Under the pieces are notes generated by a model. That model did not search any database and had not been told where the DNA came from. It was given only the letters and a program-made list of their open reading frames with translations. Of a stretch of 64,000 nt of DNA, positions 30,721 to 40,865 are shown piece by piece (the stretch's first letter is position 1; each line of letters opens with the position of its first letter). The DNA comes from an uncultured Actinomycetes bacterium (lineage in GTDB: Bacteria; Actinomycetota; Actinomycetes; Nanopelagicales; Nanopelagicaceae), in NCBI GenBank assembly GCA_937876245.1, contig CALEGP010000009.1:1-64000 (forward strand), read 5' to 3'. Made by a program: the position numbers and the translations under genes.

Positions 30721-31470
30721 TTAAGATAGATCCATATAGTTCTCAAGACCGACAGTCAGTCCAGGGTGCAGGGATACATTTCTTATACCCAACAAAACTC
30801 CTGGCATAAATCCGGTTCGATCAATTGAATCGTGGCGGATAGAAAGTGTTTCGCCAACATCCCCAAGGATTACTTCTTGATGAGCAACCGCGCCACGAAG
30901 CCGAACTGAGTGAATTTGTACGTCGCCTATCTTAGCACCACGTGCACCTGGCATTTGTGAAACGGTTGCGTCAGGCATGGCTGATTTATTTGCACCTTTG
31001 CGTGCTTCATTAATTAATTCTGCAGTTCTAAAAGCAGTTCCAGATGGGGCATCTACTTTTGCTGGGTGGTGCAATTCGACAATTTCAACCGATTCGAAAT
31101 ATTTTGAAGCTTTCGCAGCGAATTGCATCATTAAGACGGCGCCGAGGCCAAAGTTTGGGGCGACTAGAGCTCCAACTTTTGGATTTAAAGCGAGCCATGA
31201 ATTGACAAGTTGAAATTTTTTCTCATTAAAGCCAGTGGTTCCGACCACAACGCTTATTCCATGTTTGATCGAAAATTCTAAATTACCCATCACTGAATCT
31301 GGATGAGTAAAATCAACTACAACCTGAGCTCCGCTAGAAACTAATTGATCCAATGTGTCGTCAATATCGATCGCGGCTACAACTTCCAAATCTTGCGTTC
31401 CAGTTATCGCCTTAATAGTTTCGGAACCCATACGTCCCTTTGCTCCTAATACTGCAACCTTTATGCTCAT
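30721..31470 (-). CDS. dapB: 4-hydroxy-tetrahydrodipicolinate reductase
   Basis: NAD(P)H reductase following DapA in the lysine/diaminopimelate pathway. The nucleotide loop VLGAKGRMGSE is at residues 7-17, and the catalytic region ELHHPAKVDAPSGTA holds the His-His and Lys-Asp-x-Pro-Ser-Gly-Thr motif. The 249-residue length is normal. The start overlaps the M16 peptidase stop by 4 bp. Confidence 0.96.
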   Translation of the reverse strand: MSIKVAVLGAKGRMGSETIKAITGTQDLEVVAAIDIDDTLDQLVSSGAQVVVDFTHPDSVMGNLEFSIKHGISVVVGTTGFNEKKFQLVNSWLALNPKVGALVAPNFGLGAVLMMQFAAKASKYFESVEIVELHHPAKVDAPSGTAFRTAELINEARKGANKSAMPDATVSQMPGARGAKIGDVQIHSVRLRGAVAHQEVILGDVGETLSIRHDSIDRTGFMPGVLLGIRNVSLHPGLTVGLENYMDLS

Positions 31471-32738
31471 GCGATCACCTTTTCAAATTTGGCGGTACTT
31501 CTAAATGGTCCAACAAGGGCAAGAGTAGCGGGAGCGCTGAACAATTCGCGAGCTAATTCCTGAACTTGCTCTGGGGTAACTGCCTTAACTTTATTCAAAA
31601 TTTCATCAAAACTCGTTATCTTGCCGTAAACCAGTTCACTTTTGCCGATACGGCTCATACGTGAGCCAGTATCTTCTTGACCCAAGATAAGACCACCAGT
31701 AACTGCGCCTTTGGCGCGCGAGATCTCTTCGAGAGTTAAGCCATACTCCATTACTGACTCGCTGATATCACGCATCAACCTTAAAACTTCAGCGGTCTTA
31801 TCTGTTTTACAGCCTGCATAAAATGCCAGAGTTCCAGTGCCTGCGAATTGCTGCGGATAGGCATATGTTGTGTAGGCAAGACCGCGTTTCTCTCTAATTT
31901 CCTGGAAGAGGCGCGAGGACATTCCGCCACCTACTGCAGAAGCTAAAATACTTAGAGCAAATCTTCGCTCATCATTTCGATCTAACCCTGGGAATCCATA
32001 AAGAATATGTGCCTGTTCGGTCTTTCGATCTATCAATCCAACTTTGCCAAGTCCGGGGGTCTTAATTGAGTTGGAAACTCTCGTCGTGTGCTTGTTCGCT
32101 GGGACATCTAGAAAACCATCTCTTGAAAGCGCCTCCTCGATCATAGCAACAACTTTTTTGTGCTTGATATTTCCGGCTACAGAAACTACTAGATTCTCTG
32201 GTTGATAGTGCTTCTTGTAATAGTTAAAAATAGAGTTGCGCGGCGCTCTATTTATGGATTCCACAGTGCCAAGAACCGAGCGCCCAATTGGTGAATTTCC
32301 GTAATAAGTTTCTAGGTAAAGCTCATGAATATAATCCGAGGGATCATCATCGCGGACTGAAATTTCGCTTAAAACTACCTTGCGCTCTGAATCAACATCT
32401 TCGGCGGTGAACGTTGATGAAGTGATTAAATCTGTCACTACATCGACAGCTAAAGGTAAATCTGTATCGATAACTCGAGCATAAAAGCAGGTGTATTCCT
32501 GGCCAGTGAAAGCATTCATCTCTCCACCGACAGCTTCGATTGCGGATGAAATTTCAAGAGCATTGCGGCGCTCTGTTCCTTTAAAAAGCAGGTGCTCTAG
32601 AAAATGAGAAGCCCCCGCAACGGATTTAGATTCGTCGCGGGAGCCAACATTTGCCCAAATTCCTACCGCAGCGGAGCGAGATGTACTGACTTCTTCAGTA
32701 ACAATTCGCAGCCCGCTGGGCAAGATTGTTTTACTCAA
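31467..32738 (-). CDS. M16-family zinc metallopeptidase
   Basis: Inverted zinc motif HFLEH (HxxEH) is at residues 45-49, with the third ligand Glu in the downstream ERKVVLSEI segment. The C-terminal half holds the R/Y-type motif (REKRGLAYTTYAY). The 423-residue length matches the single-chain PepR-type peptidase next to pnp in actinobacteria. The substrate is unknown. It begins immediately after the pnp stop. Confidence 0.94.
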   Translation of the reverse strand: MSKTILPSGLRIVTEEVSTSRSAAVGIWANVGSRDESKSVAGASHFLEHLLFKGTERRNALEISSAIEAVGGEMNAFTGQEYTCFYARVIDTDLPLAVDVVTDLITSSTFTAEDVDSERKVVLSEISVRDDDPSDYIHELYLETYYGNSPIGRSVLGTVESINRAPRNSIFNYYKKHYQPENLVVSVAGNIKHKKVVAMIEEALSRDGFLDVPANKHTTRVSNSIKTPGLGKVGLIDRKTEQAHILYGFPGLDRNDERRFALSILASAVGGGMSSRLFQEIREKRGLAYTTYAYPQQFAGTGTLAFYAGCKTDKTAEVLRLMRDISESVMEYGLTLEEISRAKGAVTGGLILGQEDTGSRMSRIGKSELVYGKITSFDEILNKVKAVTPEQVQELARELFSAPATLALVGPFRSTAKFEKVIA

Positions 32739-34949
32739 TTATTCTCCGGCTTCCTTGCCAGGAATAGTGCCATCTGCAAGAACTGGAACCAATGAGAATT
32801 TACCCTTTGGATCAATCTCTGCGATTTCAACTTCTACCTTGTCGCCAACTTTCATAACTTCCTCAAGGTTTTCAATGCGCTTTCCACCATGCATTTTACG
32901 AATCTGCGAGATGTGAAGCAATCCATCTTTGCCTGGAACGAGTGAAATAAAGGCTCCAAATGTTGCTAGTTTTACAATGCTTCCGTTGAAGCGCTCGCCC
33001 ACTTTTGGAATAACTGGGTTCGCGATTGCGTCAATCATTGCTTTAGCAGCTTCTGCCTGTGAACCTTCAAGAGCGCCGATATAGACAGTTCCATCATCTT
33101 CAATGGTGATATCTGCTCCTGTTTCATCCTGAATTTGATTAATCATTTTGCCCTTAGGCCCGATGATTGCGCCGATTAGATCGACTGGAACCTTAACTGA
33201 AATGATGCGAGGAGCAAGAAGGCTCATCTCATCTGGTGCATCAATTGCTTGGTTCATGATGTCAAGAATGGTTAGGCGTGCCTCTTTTGCTTGCAGCAGG
33301 GCTGAAGCCAATATTGAAGCAGGAATACCATCAAGTTTGGTATCTAACTGAAGGGCAGTAACGAAATCTTTCGTTCCTGCAACCTTAAAGTCCATATCTC
33401 CGAAGGCATCTTCTGCGCCCAGAATATCTGTGATTGCAACGTATTCGGTCTTGCCATCAATAACATCCGAAATAAGTCCCATCGCAATACCTGCAACAGC
33501 GGCCTTAAGTGGAACACCTGCATTGAGCAGCGACATTGTCGATGCACAAACAGATCCCATTGATGTTGAACCGTTTGATCCAAGAGCCTCTGATACTTGG
33601 CGAATCGCATATGGGAATTCTTCGCGGCTTGGAAGAACAGGTACGAGAGCACGTTCAGCAAGAGCTCCGTGACCAATTTCGCGGCGCTTTGGCGAACCAA
33701 CACGGCCCGTCTCACCCACTGAATATGGTGGGAAGTTGTAGTTATGCATGTAACGCTTGTGATTCTCTGGACTCAAAGTATCTAGTTGCTGTTCCATCTT
33801 CAACATGTTCAATGTTGTGACACCAAGAATTTGAGTTTCACCACGTTCGAAGATTGCTGAACCGTGAACGCGAGGAACAACTTCTACCTCGGCGGTAATC
33901 GCGCGAATATCGCGAATCCCGCGCCCATCAATACGAATCTTGTCGCGAAGTACGCGTTGGCGTACTAACTTTTTCGTAACTGAACGAAGAGCTGCAGAAA
34001 TTTCTTTCTCGCGGCCTTCAAAAGTTACAGCCAATTTTCCGTTTACAGCAGCGTTGATCTCATCAAGTTTTGTCTCACGATCTTGCTTTCCAGCAATCGT
34101 AAGCGCCTTTGCAAGTTCAGCTTCTGCTTCCGCAGCTACTGCAGCATATACATCGTCTTGGTAATCCAAGTAGACCGGAAATTCTCCGGTTGGCTTTGCG
34201 GCAACTTTTGCAAGTTCCAACTGTGCTTCGCAAAGTATGCGAATAAAAGGCTTAGCGGCCTCAAGTCCCTCACCAACGATCTCTTCGGTTGGAGCTTTTG
34301 CGCCACCCTTAATCAGATCAATTGTTTGAGTTGTTGCTTCTGCTTCAACCATGATTATTGCAATGTCACCATCAATTATTGAACCGGCAACCACCATGTC
34401 GAATACCGCTTTTTCCAAGTCGGAATGATTTGGGAATGCAACCCATTGGCCCTCAATTAAAGCGACGCGAACGCCACCGATTGGACCAGAGAATGGCAAG
34501 CCAGCAAGTTGTGTTGACATTGATGCTGCATTGATTGCGATTACGTCATACATGTGATCAGGGTTAAGCGCCATAATCGTTACGACAACTTGAATTTCGT
34601 TACGAAGGCCCTTTACGAATGATGGGCGAAGTGGTCTGTCAATCAAACGGCAGGTAAGAATTGCATCTTCTGACGGACGTCCTTCTCGACGGAAGAAAGA
34701 TCCTGGAATCTTTCCTGCTGCGTACATGCGTTCTTCAACATCCACGGTAAGTGGGAAGAAATCGAATTGATCCTTTGGCTTCTTCGAAGCAGTTGTTGCT
34801 GATAGCAACATTGAATCATCATCTAAATAAACAAGTGCAGCTCCTGCAGCTTGACGAGCTAGGCGGCCGGTTTCAAACCGGATCTCGCGCTTTCCAAATT
34901 TGCCGTTATCAATTACTGCAACGGCGGTCTTAACATCTTGACCTTCCAT
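32739..34949 (-). CDS. pnp: Polyribonucleotide nucleotidyltransferase
   Basis: Phosphorolytic 3'-5' exoribonuclease of RNA turnover. Domain order is RNase PH 1 ([25 protein letters not shown]), helical linker, RNase PH 2 ([15 protein letters not shown]), KH ([17 protein letters not shown]) and S1 ([21 protein letters not shown]). The 736-residue length is normal. GGAG precedes the ATG. It lies downstream of rpsO, as in most bacteria. Confidence 0.98.
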   Translation of the reverse strand: MEGQDVKTAVAVIDNGKFGKREIRFETGRLARQAAGAALVYLDDDSMLLSATTASKKPKDQFDFFPLTVDVEERMYAAGKIPGSFFRREGRPSEDAILTCRLIDRPLRPSFVKGLRNEIQVVVTIMALNPDHMYDVIAINAASMSTQLAGLPFSGPIGGVRVALIEGQWVAFPNHSDLEKAVFDMVVAGSIIDGDIAIIMVEAEATTQTIDLIKGGAKAPTEEIVGEGLEAAKPFIRILCEAQLELAKVAAKPTGEFPVYLDYQDDVYAAVAAEAEAELAKALTIAGKQDRETKLDEINAAVNGKLAVTFEGREKEISAALRSVTKKLVRQRVLRDKIRIDGRGIRDIRAITAEVEVVPRVHGSAIFERGETQILGVTTLNMLKMEQQLDTLSPENHKRYMHNYNFPPYSVGETGRVGSPKRREIGHGALAERALVPVLPSREEFPYAIRQVSEALGSNGSTSMGSVCASTMSLLNAGVPLKAAVAGIAMGLISDVIDGKTEYVAITDILGAEDAFGDMDFKVAGTKDFVTALQLDTKLDGIPASILASALLQAKEARLTILDIMNQAIDAPDEMSLLAPRIISVKVPVDLIGAIIGPKGKMINQIQDETGADITIEDDGTVYIGALEGSQAEAAKAMIDAIANPVIPKVGERFNGSIVKLATFGAFISLVPGKDGLLHISQIRKMHGGKRIENLEEVMKVGDKVEVEIAEIDPKGKFSLVPVLADGTIPGKEAGE

Positions 34950-35085
34950 AGGTCGACTCCATTCTAATTAACACACATCAGCAACGGATCTTCGATGGAA
35001 GCCCACGGGATATCTATTTATTAATATAGATGGCCCCAAAGCCACAACCGAGGACCGATTTACTGATGAGTGAGTTTTTGCTAAA
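34950..35085 (-). promoter_or_regulatory. rpsO-pnp intergenic leader
   Basis: This 136-bp gap carries an AT-rich stem-loop: ATCTAT (35012-35017) pairs with ATAGAT (35026-35031) over an eight-base loop. Next to it is the short GGCCCCAAAGCC inverted repeat. In E. coli the corresponding gap holds an RNase III site used in pnp autoregulation; a similar role here is only inferred from position. Confidence 0.35.
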
Positions 35086-35355
35086 TTAGCGACGAATACC
35101 GAGTTTTTCGATAATCGCTCTGTAACGTGTTACATCGCTCTTTGCAAGATATTGCAAAAGGCGACGACGCTTACCGACCATAAGAATCAGACCACGACGA
35201 TTGTGGTGATCATGCTTATTCACCTTTAGGTGCTCGGTGAGTTCTTCAATTCGCTTTGATAGCAATGCGACCTGTGCTTCAGGACTTCCCGTGTCAGTAG
35301 CGGAAGCGCCATATTTTGCAATGATTTCTTTTTTCTCTGCTGGCTGTAGAGCCAT
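35086..35355 (-). CDS. rpsO: 30S ribosomal protein S15
   Basis: This 89-residue primary 16S rRNA-binding protein has the full S15 signature: [24 protein letters not shown] and [31 protein letters not shown] lies just upstream of the ATG. It is between ribF and pnp. Confidence 0.98.
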   Translation of the reverse strand: MALQPAEKKEIIAKYGASATDTGSPEAQVALLSKRIEELTEHLKVNKHDHHNRRGLILMVGKRRRLLQYLAKSDVTRYRAIIEKLGIRR

Positions 35356-35475
35356 TTGGAACTCCTCTTACTTTCACGAGGGCCTCGGTGTGAATCACGA
35401 AGGCTCGATTGCTCGCTTGTTGTTGGCAAAGGTTACCAGCGGCCATCCATCCTGAGAAATCCAGCTAATTACGCT
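35356..35475 (-). promoter_or_regulatory. rpsO leader with inverted repeat
   Basis: The 120-bp ribF-rpsO gap contains the palindrome CGAGG-G-CCTCG (35377-35387), about 10 bases upstream of the AGAGGAG ribosome binding site. S15 represses its own mRNA in several bacteria through structures in this place, so an autoregulatory leader is plausible but not shown. Confidence 0.35.
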
Positions 35476-36357
35476 TCAATTTACACGGGTAAATCCCGTT
35501 AATTCGGCAGCCTTGTCGCAATCCTCCTTTATCTGAATTAATAAGGAATCGATAGATTCAAATTTTAAGGTATCTCGAAGGCGCCAACCGAATTCAATAA
35601 TCGCGCTTTCTTCATATAAATCTAAATCTGTTTGATCGAGTGCATATGCCTCGACTTGTCGACCTCGAACTCCGGGAAAGGTCGGGTTAGTCCCAATCGA
35701 TATTGCAGCAGGCCAGCGATTTTTAGCAACGGTTAGCCAGCCGGCATAAACACCATCGGCTGGTATGCAGGCTAGAGCATCGAGGCCAATATTTGCAGTT
35801 GGATAACCAATAGCCCTGCCCCGCTTCTCACCATGAACTACAGGGCCAACTAAATAATGATTTCGTGTCAAAAGCTCCCCGGCCCGTTCGACTTCACCAT
35901 CAAAAATCAATCCTCGGATTCTTGTTGAAGAAATTGGATTTCCTCGATTTTCAGAGAGTTTGACGATGGTAGTTTTGAAGCCTTTTTTTACGCCTTGCAA
36001 GTAATGAGCCGTTCCCTCAGCCTTATGTCCAAAAGTAAAATTCTCGCCAACAACAACGTGTGTTGCTGCCAATTTCTTCACCAAAACTTCATCGATAAAT
36101 TCATCTGGGCTTAAGGCGGCAAACTCTTCAGTGAAATCCATAACTACAACCTCATCCGCACCGTGTAATTTTAATTGCCGGACTCGATCTTCTAGCGGAA
36201 GTAATTGCATCGCAGTTCGTTCTGGTGCAAAAATCTGAGTTGGATGTGGATAAAAAGTCAGGGCGCTCACTTTGCCATGGGACTTTGCTCTGAGGAGCAA
36301 CTCTTGATGGCCAGCGTGGACGCCGTCAAAAATTCCTATAAGAACACAATTGTTCAC
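35476..36357 (-). CDS. ribF: Bifunctional riboflavin kinase / FAD synthetase
   Basis: Makes FMN and FAD, the cofactor of ThyX and of the FAD oxidoreductases in this window. The nucleotidyltransferase loop GIFDGVHAGHQELL starts at residue 8, with GENFTFGHKAEGT later; the kinase domain has GPVVHGEKRGRAIGYPTANI. The start is GTG 4 bp after truB. The N-terminus is about 15-20 residues shorter than many actinobacterial homologues but keeps the first strand. The length is 293. Confidence 0.95.
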   Translation of the reverse strand: MNNCVLIGIFDGVHAGHQELLLRAKSHGKVSALTFYPHPTQIFAPERTAMQLLPLEDRVRQLKLHGADEVVVMDFTEEFAALSPDEFIDEVLVKKLAATHVVVGENFTFGHKAEGTAHYLQGVKKGFKTTIVKLSENRGNPISSTRIRGLIFDGEVERAGELLTRNHYLVGPVVHGEKRGRAIGYPTANIGLDALACIPADGVYAGWLTVAKNRWPAAISIGTNPTFPGVRGRQVEAYALDQTDLDLYEESAIIEFGWRLRDTLKFESIDSLLIQIKEDCDKAAELTGFTRVN

Positions 36358-36361
36358 TTGG

Positions 36362-37228
36362 TTATTCTTTCACAGCCACAAGGATTGGTGTTGCAACTGC
36401 TTTGCCTGCGATTTGCTTGTTCAATAATAGAGCTACGAATTCTCCGCTCTGGTCAAGAGCGGCAGTGGCACCTAATTCCTTATTTGCATCTACTGGTCTG
36501 CCAAAAGAAATCTCACTATTTTCTGCGAAATCTAGCGTCCTAGTTGGCAAGATTCTAGATATACCAGAAGCTACTGTTATTAATTCTGCATCTGCCAGTT
36601 CACGGCACTCTGAAATATCAAAGGGAGAGACCAAGGTTCTGCGCAACTCCGTGAGGTGGCCTCCAACATTTAATAGTTCACCAAGATCTCTAGCGATGGA
36701 TCTAATATAAGTTCCGGCACTGCACTCGACAATCACGCTGATATCAACAAATTCCTCGACCTTTGTAACAGCCATGATCTCAATTCCGTTGATATTCACC
36801 TCGCGAGCAGGAATGTAAACTACTTCTCCATCTCGGACTCGTTGGTGCGCTGGCTTGCCCGATATTTTTATCGCCGAAACTGAACTCGGTCGCTGTAAAA
36901 TGTTTCCAACAAAATTTTTCAATGCCTGCTCTATCTCTTCGGTAGATATACCTGAAGCATCTGAGCTTTGTATTACTTCACCTTCGCGGTCATCTGTATG
37001 AGTGCTCTGTCCAAGTCGAATAGTCGCTTCATATTTTTTTCCACCATCAGTTACATACTGCAATAGTCTGGTGGCAGTTCCAATACCAAGAACTAGAACT
37101 CCGGTGGCCATTGGATCCAGAGTCCCTGCATGTCCAATTCGTCTCGTGCCAAATTTCTTCCGTGCCCTGGCCACTACATCATGACTTGTTATGCCGGCCG
37201 ATTTATCAATTAGCGCGAAGCCATTCAT
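36362..37228 (-). CDS. truB: tRNA pseudouridine-55 synthase
   Basis: Makes pseudouridine 55 in the T-loop of tRNA. The catalytic Asp is in GHAGTLDPMATGVLVLGIG near residue 38, after the N-terminal IDKSAGITSHDVV. CSAGTYIRSIARDLG is the later conserved block. The 288-residue length is normal. It starts about 10 bp after rbfA. Confidence 0.96.
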   Translation of the reverse strand: MNGFALIDKSAGITSHDVVARARKKFGTRRIGHAGTLDPMATGVLVLGIGTATRLLQYVTDGGKKYEATIRLGQSTHTDDREGEVIQSSDASGISTEEIEQALKNFVGNILQRPSSVSAIKISGKPAHQRVRDGEVVYIPAREVNINGIEIMAVTKVEEFVDISVIVECSAGTYIRSIARDLGELLNVGGHLTELRRTLVSPFDISECRELADAELITVASGISRILPTRTLDFAENSEISFGRPVDANKELGATAALDQSGEFVALLLNKQIAGKAVATPILVAVKE

Positions 37229-37238
37229 ATTCTGCTAA

Positions 37239-37658
37239 TTACTCATCTACGTGCTTATAAGGATCTGCATCTCCTGCTGGCTTGGCACCTTCACGTGCTC
37301 TGGCCAACTCGGCATCTTTTTTTGCGACTTCTGAAAGTAAATCATTCATCGCCGAGGCACTTTCCTGCAAGCCATCTTGAAAAAATTCAAGACTGGGGGT
37401 TATCCGTAAGCCAAGAGTTCGCCCAACTTCAGTTCTAAGCATTCCTCGTGCTGAATTTAGCGCAGCAGCTGTAGCACTCTGCTCGGCTTCATCTCCAAGA
37501 ACGGTATAAAAGATTGATGCTTGTTGCAGGTCACCTGTAACTCGAACATCAGTAAGTGTTATGAAACCCAAACGCGGATCTTTAACCCGCATTTCAAGGG
37601 CTTGGGCAACAATTTCCTTAATTCGATCAGCGACCTTTAGTGCGCGGTTAGATGCCAT
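37239..37658 (-). CDS. rbfA: Ribosome-binding factor A
   Basis: KH-fold factor for 30S maturation. Conserved features are the N-terminal RALKVADRIKEIVAQALEMRVKDPRLGFIT and the RTEVGRTLGLRITPSLEFFQD block. The 139-residue length is normal. It lies 3 bp after infB in the infB-rbfA-truB order. Confidence 0.96.
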   Translation of the reverse strand: MASNRALKVADRIKEIVAQALEMRVKDPRLGFITLTDVRVTGDLQQASIFYTVLGDEAEQSATAAALNSARGMLRTEVGRTLGLRITPSLEFFQDGLQESASAMNDLLSEVAKKDAELARAREGAKPAGDADPYKHVDE

Positions 37659-37661
37659 GTT

Positions 37662-40382
37662 TTATGCACGCTTCTTCTCGCGCAACTCGTAGGTTTGAAT
37701 GATGTCGCCGACTTGAATGTCCTTGAATGATCCAAGTCCGATACCGCACTCATAACCATCTTTAACCTCAGTTGCATCATCTTTGAAGCGACGTAGCGAA
37801 TCAACAATCAGACCTTCGCCAACTATTACGCTATTTCGCAGCGTCCTGGCCTTGGCATTTCGTTTAATCGTTCCATCCTGGACAAGGCAACCGGAAATAT
37901 TTCCGAACTTGCTTGACTTGAAGATGTCTCGAACTTCGGCATTTCCAAGAATGACTTCTTCGTATTCTGGCTTGAGCATGCCCTTTAGCGATGCTTCGAT
38001 TTCTTCGATTGCGTTGTAAATAACGGTGTAGAAACGAATTTCCACTCCTTCAACTTCAGCAAAGATTGCCGTCTGAGGTTCTGGTTTTACGTTGAACCCG
38101 ATTATTACAGCGGTTGAAGCTGATGCAAGAGTTACATCACCCTTTGTAATTGCACCGACGCCGCGGTGAATTACGCGAAGATCTACTTCACTACCAACAT
38201 CAAGTTGTAGAAGTGCATCTTCCAGTGCTTCGACAGAACCAGAAACGTCTCCCTTGAGAATAAGGTTAAGAGTGCTGATCTTGGATTGCTCCATAAAGTC
38301 TTCAAGTGAGACTTTCTTGCGAGTCTTAGCAAGTAGCGCATTTCGCATTGCAAGCTGACGCTTTTCAGCAATTTGACGAGCAGTTCGATCGTCTTCAGCA
38401 ACAATAAAGGAATCGCCCGCGCCAGGCACCGAGGTGAAGCCTAGGACCTGGACTGGACGCGATGGACCTGCTTCAGTAACGGGATCGCCATTCTCATCCA
38501 ACATTGCACGCACTCGGCCAAAAGCCCCACCGGCGACAATTGCATCACCAATATGTAGCGTTCCACGTTGAACTAGAACTGTCGCAACTGGACCGCGACC
38601 CTTATCTAGATTAGCTTCAATAGCAACGCCTCGAGCAACATCATCTGCTATCGCACGGAGATCTATTGCAGCATCTGCTGTTAGAAGAATCGCATTAATC
38701 AGATCATCAATTCCGGCACCTGATTTTGCAGAAACATCAATGAACATTGTCGTTCCGCCGTACTCCTCTGCAATCAAGTTATATTCGGTTAATTGTTGAC
38801 GAATCTTGTCTGGGTTTGCGCCTTCTTTATCAACCTTATTCACAGCTACGACGATTGGAACATCGGCGGCTTGGGCGTGATTCAGTGCTTCAATCGTTTG
38901 TGGCATTACACCATCATCGGCAGCAACAACAAGAACTGCAATATCAGTTACCTTTGCACCACGGGCACGCATAGCGGTAAACGCTTCGTGGCCAGGTGTA
39001 TCGATAAAGGTAATCGCACGATTTTGACCCTCGTGGTCATGATGAATTTGATAAGCGCCTATGTGCTGAGTAATTCCGCCAGCTTCGCCGCGACCTACCT
39101 CAGTCTTTCGAACGGCATCGAGCAAACTTGTTTTACCGTGATCAACGTGACCCATGACGGTGACAATTGGCGAGCGCACAACAAGATCGGCCTCATCAAT
39201 ATCTTCCAACTCTTGATCCAAGTCAATATCAAATTGCTCTAGTAGTTCACGGTCTTCATCCTCTGGGCTAACAATTTGGATGCTGTAACCGAGCTCAGCA
39301 CCTAAGAGCATGAAAGTATCTTCATTTACAGATTGAGTCGCGGTAACCATTTCACCTAAGTGGAATAGCGCAGAAACTAGCGCTGCTGGATCGCCACCAA
39401 TTTTTTCGGCAAAATCCATAAGAGTTGCACCACGACGAAGTCGTATTGCAGTTTTGCCATCACCATGCGGAATAACTGCGCCGCCGAGTGAGGGTGCCGC
39501 CATATTGTCGAATTCTTCACGTAGCGCTTTCTTACTCTTGCGTCCCTTACGAGATTTTCCGCCTTGCTTTCCAAATGCGCCTGCAGTTCCACCGCGTTGA
39601 TGGCGACCGCCACCTTTTCCGGCTCCACCGAATGTTGTTGGTGCGCCACCCGCAGTTGTACTCGGTGTGCGATATGGCGAATTTGTATTTGGTGCGCCAC
39701 CAGTTCCGCTTGGACGTGCACTCCCCGGAGCACCGGTTCCTGCAGGACGTCCTTGCTGCGGACGGGCAGCAAAACCTGGGCGAACTGAACCTGGGCGTGC
39801 ACCTGACATAGGTGGTCGCTCACCAGGACGAAGTGGACGTTGTGCAGGGGGACGCGGCATTGCATTAGTTGATGAAAATGGATTATTACCTGCACGTGGT
39901 GGCCTTGGCATTGCTGGTGCACCAGGTGTTGGGCTACTAAACGCATTGTTTCCAGGGCGCGGCATCTGAGGAGTTGGGGGAACGGGTCGCAGTTCAGACT
40001 TTTCTTTAGAATCATTTGGAATTGGTGTCACTTGTACCGGCGTTGATTTTTCTGGCGCAGCCATGATTTCACTTTGTGCTTTAGAAAGTTGCGCACGTGT
40101 TGCTTCTGGTAAGGATGCTAGGGCAGCTTCGATTTCTTCCGCAGTTGGAGTTGCCGCCTTTTTGGCAGCTGTTTTCTTAGCCGCTGCCTTTTTGACAGGT
40201 TTTGCCGCTGGCGCAGCTTCTTTTAGATCCGGAAATTTATCCATCAACTTGCGCACTACCGGTGCCTCGACGGTTGATGAAGCAGAACTGACAAACTCGC
40301 CGACTTCTTGTAGTTTAGCGAGGAGAGCTTTGCTCTCTAAACCTAATTCTTTTGCTAATTCGTAAACGCGGACCTTTGCCAC
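37662..40382 (-). CDS. infB: Translation initiation factor IF-2
   Basis: GTPase that brings fMet-tRNA to the 30S subunit. The IF2-N domain ([21 protein letters not shown]) is followed by a Lys/Ala-rich run, then a Pro/Arg/Gly linker (about 110-285) with repeated [10 protein letters not shown] / [10 protein letters not shown] units. G1 GHVDHGKT is at 411-418, and G4 [10 protein letters not shown] and the C-terminal domains follow. The length is 906. The start is GTG with GGAAGG upstream. A short leader ORF with a good ribosome binding site precedes it. Confidence 0.98.
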   Translation of the reverse strand: MAKVRVYELAKELGLESKALLAKLQEVGEFVSSASSTVEAPVVRKLMDKFPDLKEAAPAAKPVKKAAAKKTAAKKAATPTAEEIEAALASLPEATRAQLSKAQSEIMAAPEKSTPVQVTPIPNDSKEKSELRPVPPTPQMPRPGNNAFSSPTPGAPAMPRPPRAGNNPFSSTNAMPRPPAQRPLRPGERPPMSGARPGSVRPGFAARPQQGRPAGTGAPGSARPSGTGGAPNTNSPYRTPSTTAGGAPTTFGGAGKGGGRHQRGGTAGAFGKQGGKSRKGRKSKKALREEFDNMAAPSLGGAVIPHGDGKTAIRLRRGATLMDFAEKIGGDPAALVSALFHLGEMVTATQSVNEDTFMLLGAELGYSIQIVSPEDEDRELLEQFDIDLDQELEDIDEADLVVRSPIVTVMGHVDHGKTSLLDAVRKTEVGRGEAGGITQHIGAYQIHHDHEGQNRAITFIDTPGHEAFTAMRARGAKVTDIAVLVVAADDGVMPQTIEALNHAQAADVPIVVAVNKVDKEGANPDKIRQQLTEYNLIAEEYGGTTMFIDVSAKSGAGIDDLINAILLTADAAIDLRAIADDVARGVAIEANLDKGRGPVATVLVQRGTLHIGDAIVAGGAFGRVRAMLDENGDPVTEAGPSRPVQVLGFTSVPGAGDSFIVAEDDRTARQIAEKRQLAMRNALLAKTRKKVSLEDFMEQSKISTLNLILKGDVSGSVEALEDALLQLDVGSEVDLRVIHRGVGAITKGDVTLASASTAVIIGFNVKPEPQTAIFAEVEGVEIRFYTVIYNAIEEIEASLKGMLKPEYEEVILGNAEVRDIFKSSKFGNISGCLVQDGTIKRNAKARTLRNSVIVGEGLIVDSLRRFKDDATEVKDGYECGIGLGSFKDIQVGDIIQTYELREKKRA

Positions 40383-40461
40383 AGTTGCCTTCCTGTCTTG
40401 GCCCCACGTCTTAATTGGAGCCTAAATTAATGCCTTAATCATGAATGCGCGGTGCTCATGG

Positions 40462-40491
40462 TTACTTCTTATCCCAGTTTGGGTTTGACAT
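40462..40491 (-). CDS. Nine-codon leader ORF upstream of infB
   Basis: The frame ATG...TAA encodes MSNPNWDKK. AGGAG lies eight bases before the ATG, a ribosome binding site as good as those of the real genes here. It lies in the 151-bp gap between the YlxR gene and infB and ends about 80 bp before the infB GTG. Two bases after its stop another mini-ORF (MSTAHS, 40439-40459) begins. Whether it is translated, and whether it regulates infB, is unknown. Confidence 0.4.
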   Translation of the reverse strand: MSNPNWDKK

Positions 40492-40533
40492 AGCTTTCGC
40501 TCCTATTTTTAAAATTTTGAACGTTTTTAAATA

Positions 40534-40776
40534 CTAATTATTTAAAAACTTTTCCAGCAAGTCCGTCGAAAGATTTTCATCAATTCGAAAGGCCCGTTGA
40601 AATGACCGACGTTCCTTTGCAACATCGAAACACTTCCGATGGAGCCAAGCACCACGACCAAATTTACGGCGATCTTCATCAGGCAAAACCTGATTTCCAA
40701 CCTGAACTACTCGAAGTAGTTCGCTGAAGTTCTCTCGCTTACGACAAGCAATGCAGCTCCGAATCGGAATCGGCAT
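40534..40776 (-). CDS. YlxR/DUF448 family RNA-binding protein
   Basis: This 80-residue protein has the YlxR hallmarks PIRSCIACRKRENFSELLRVV and GRGAWLHRKCF, the latter carrying the basic groove residues. It belongs to the nusA-ylxR-infB operon, and homologues are reported to bind RNA or RNase P and to affect transcription. It starts 89 bp after nusA; that gap holds no supported ORF. Confidence 0.94.
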   Translation of the reverse strand: MPIPIRSCIACRKRENFSELLRVVQVGNQVLPDEDRRKFGRGAWLHRKCFDVAKERRSFQRAFRIDENLSTDLLEKFLNN

Positions 40777-40865
40777 TTCTTATCCCTCACAATTTCAAAC
40801 TATCAGGGGCCAACCTTACTCGTGAAATTGCCTGGCATCCAATTCTCTGGTCGGCTTCCCAGTCC

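Noticed and set aside
39377..40015. 212-codon open frame inside infB
   Set aside because: It is an alternative frame through the GC-rich Pro/Gly/Arg linker of IF-2; composition is His/Val/Gln-rich without domains.
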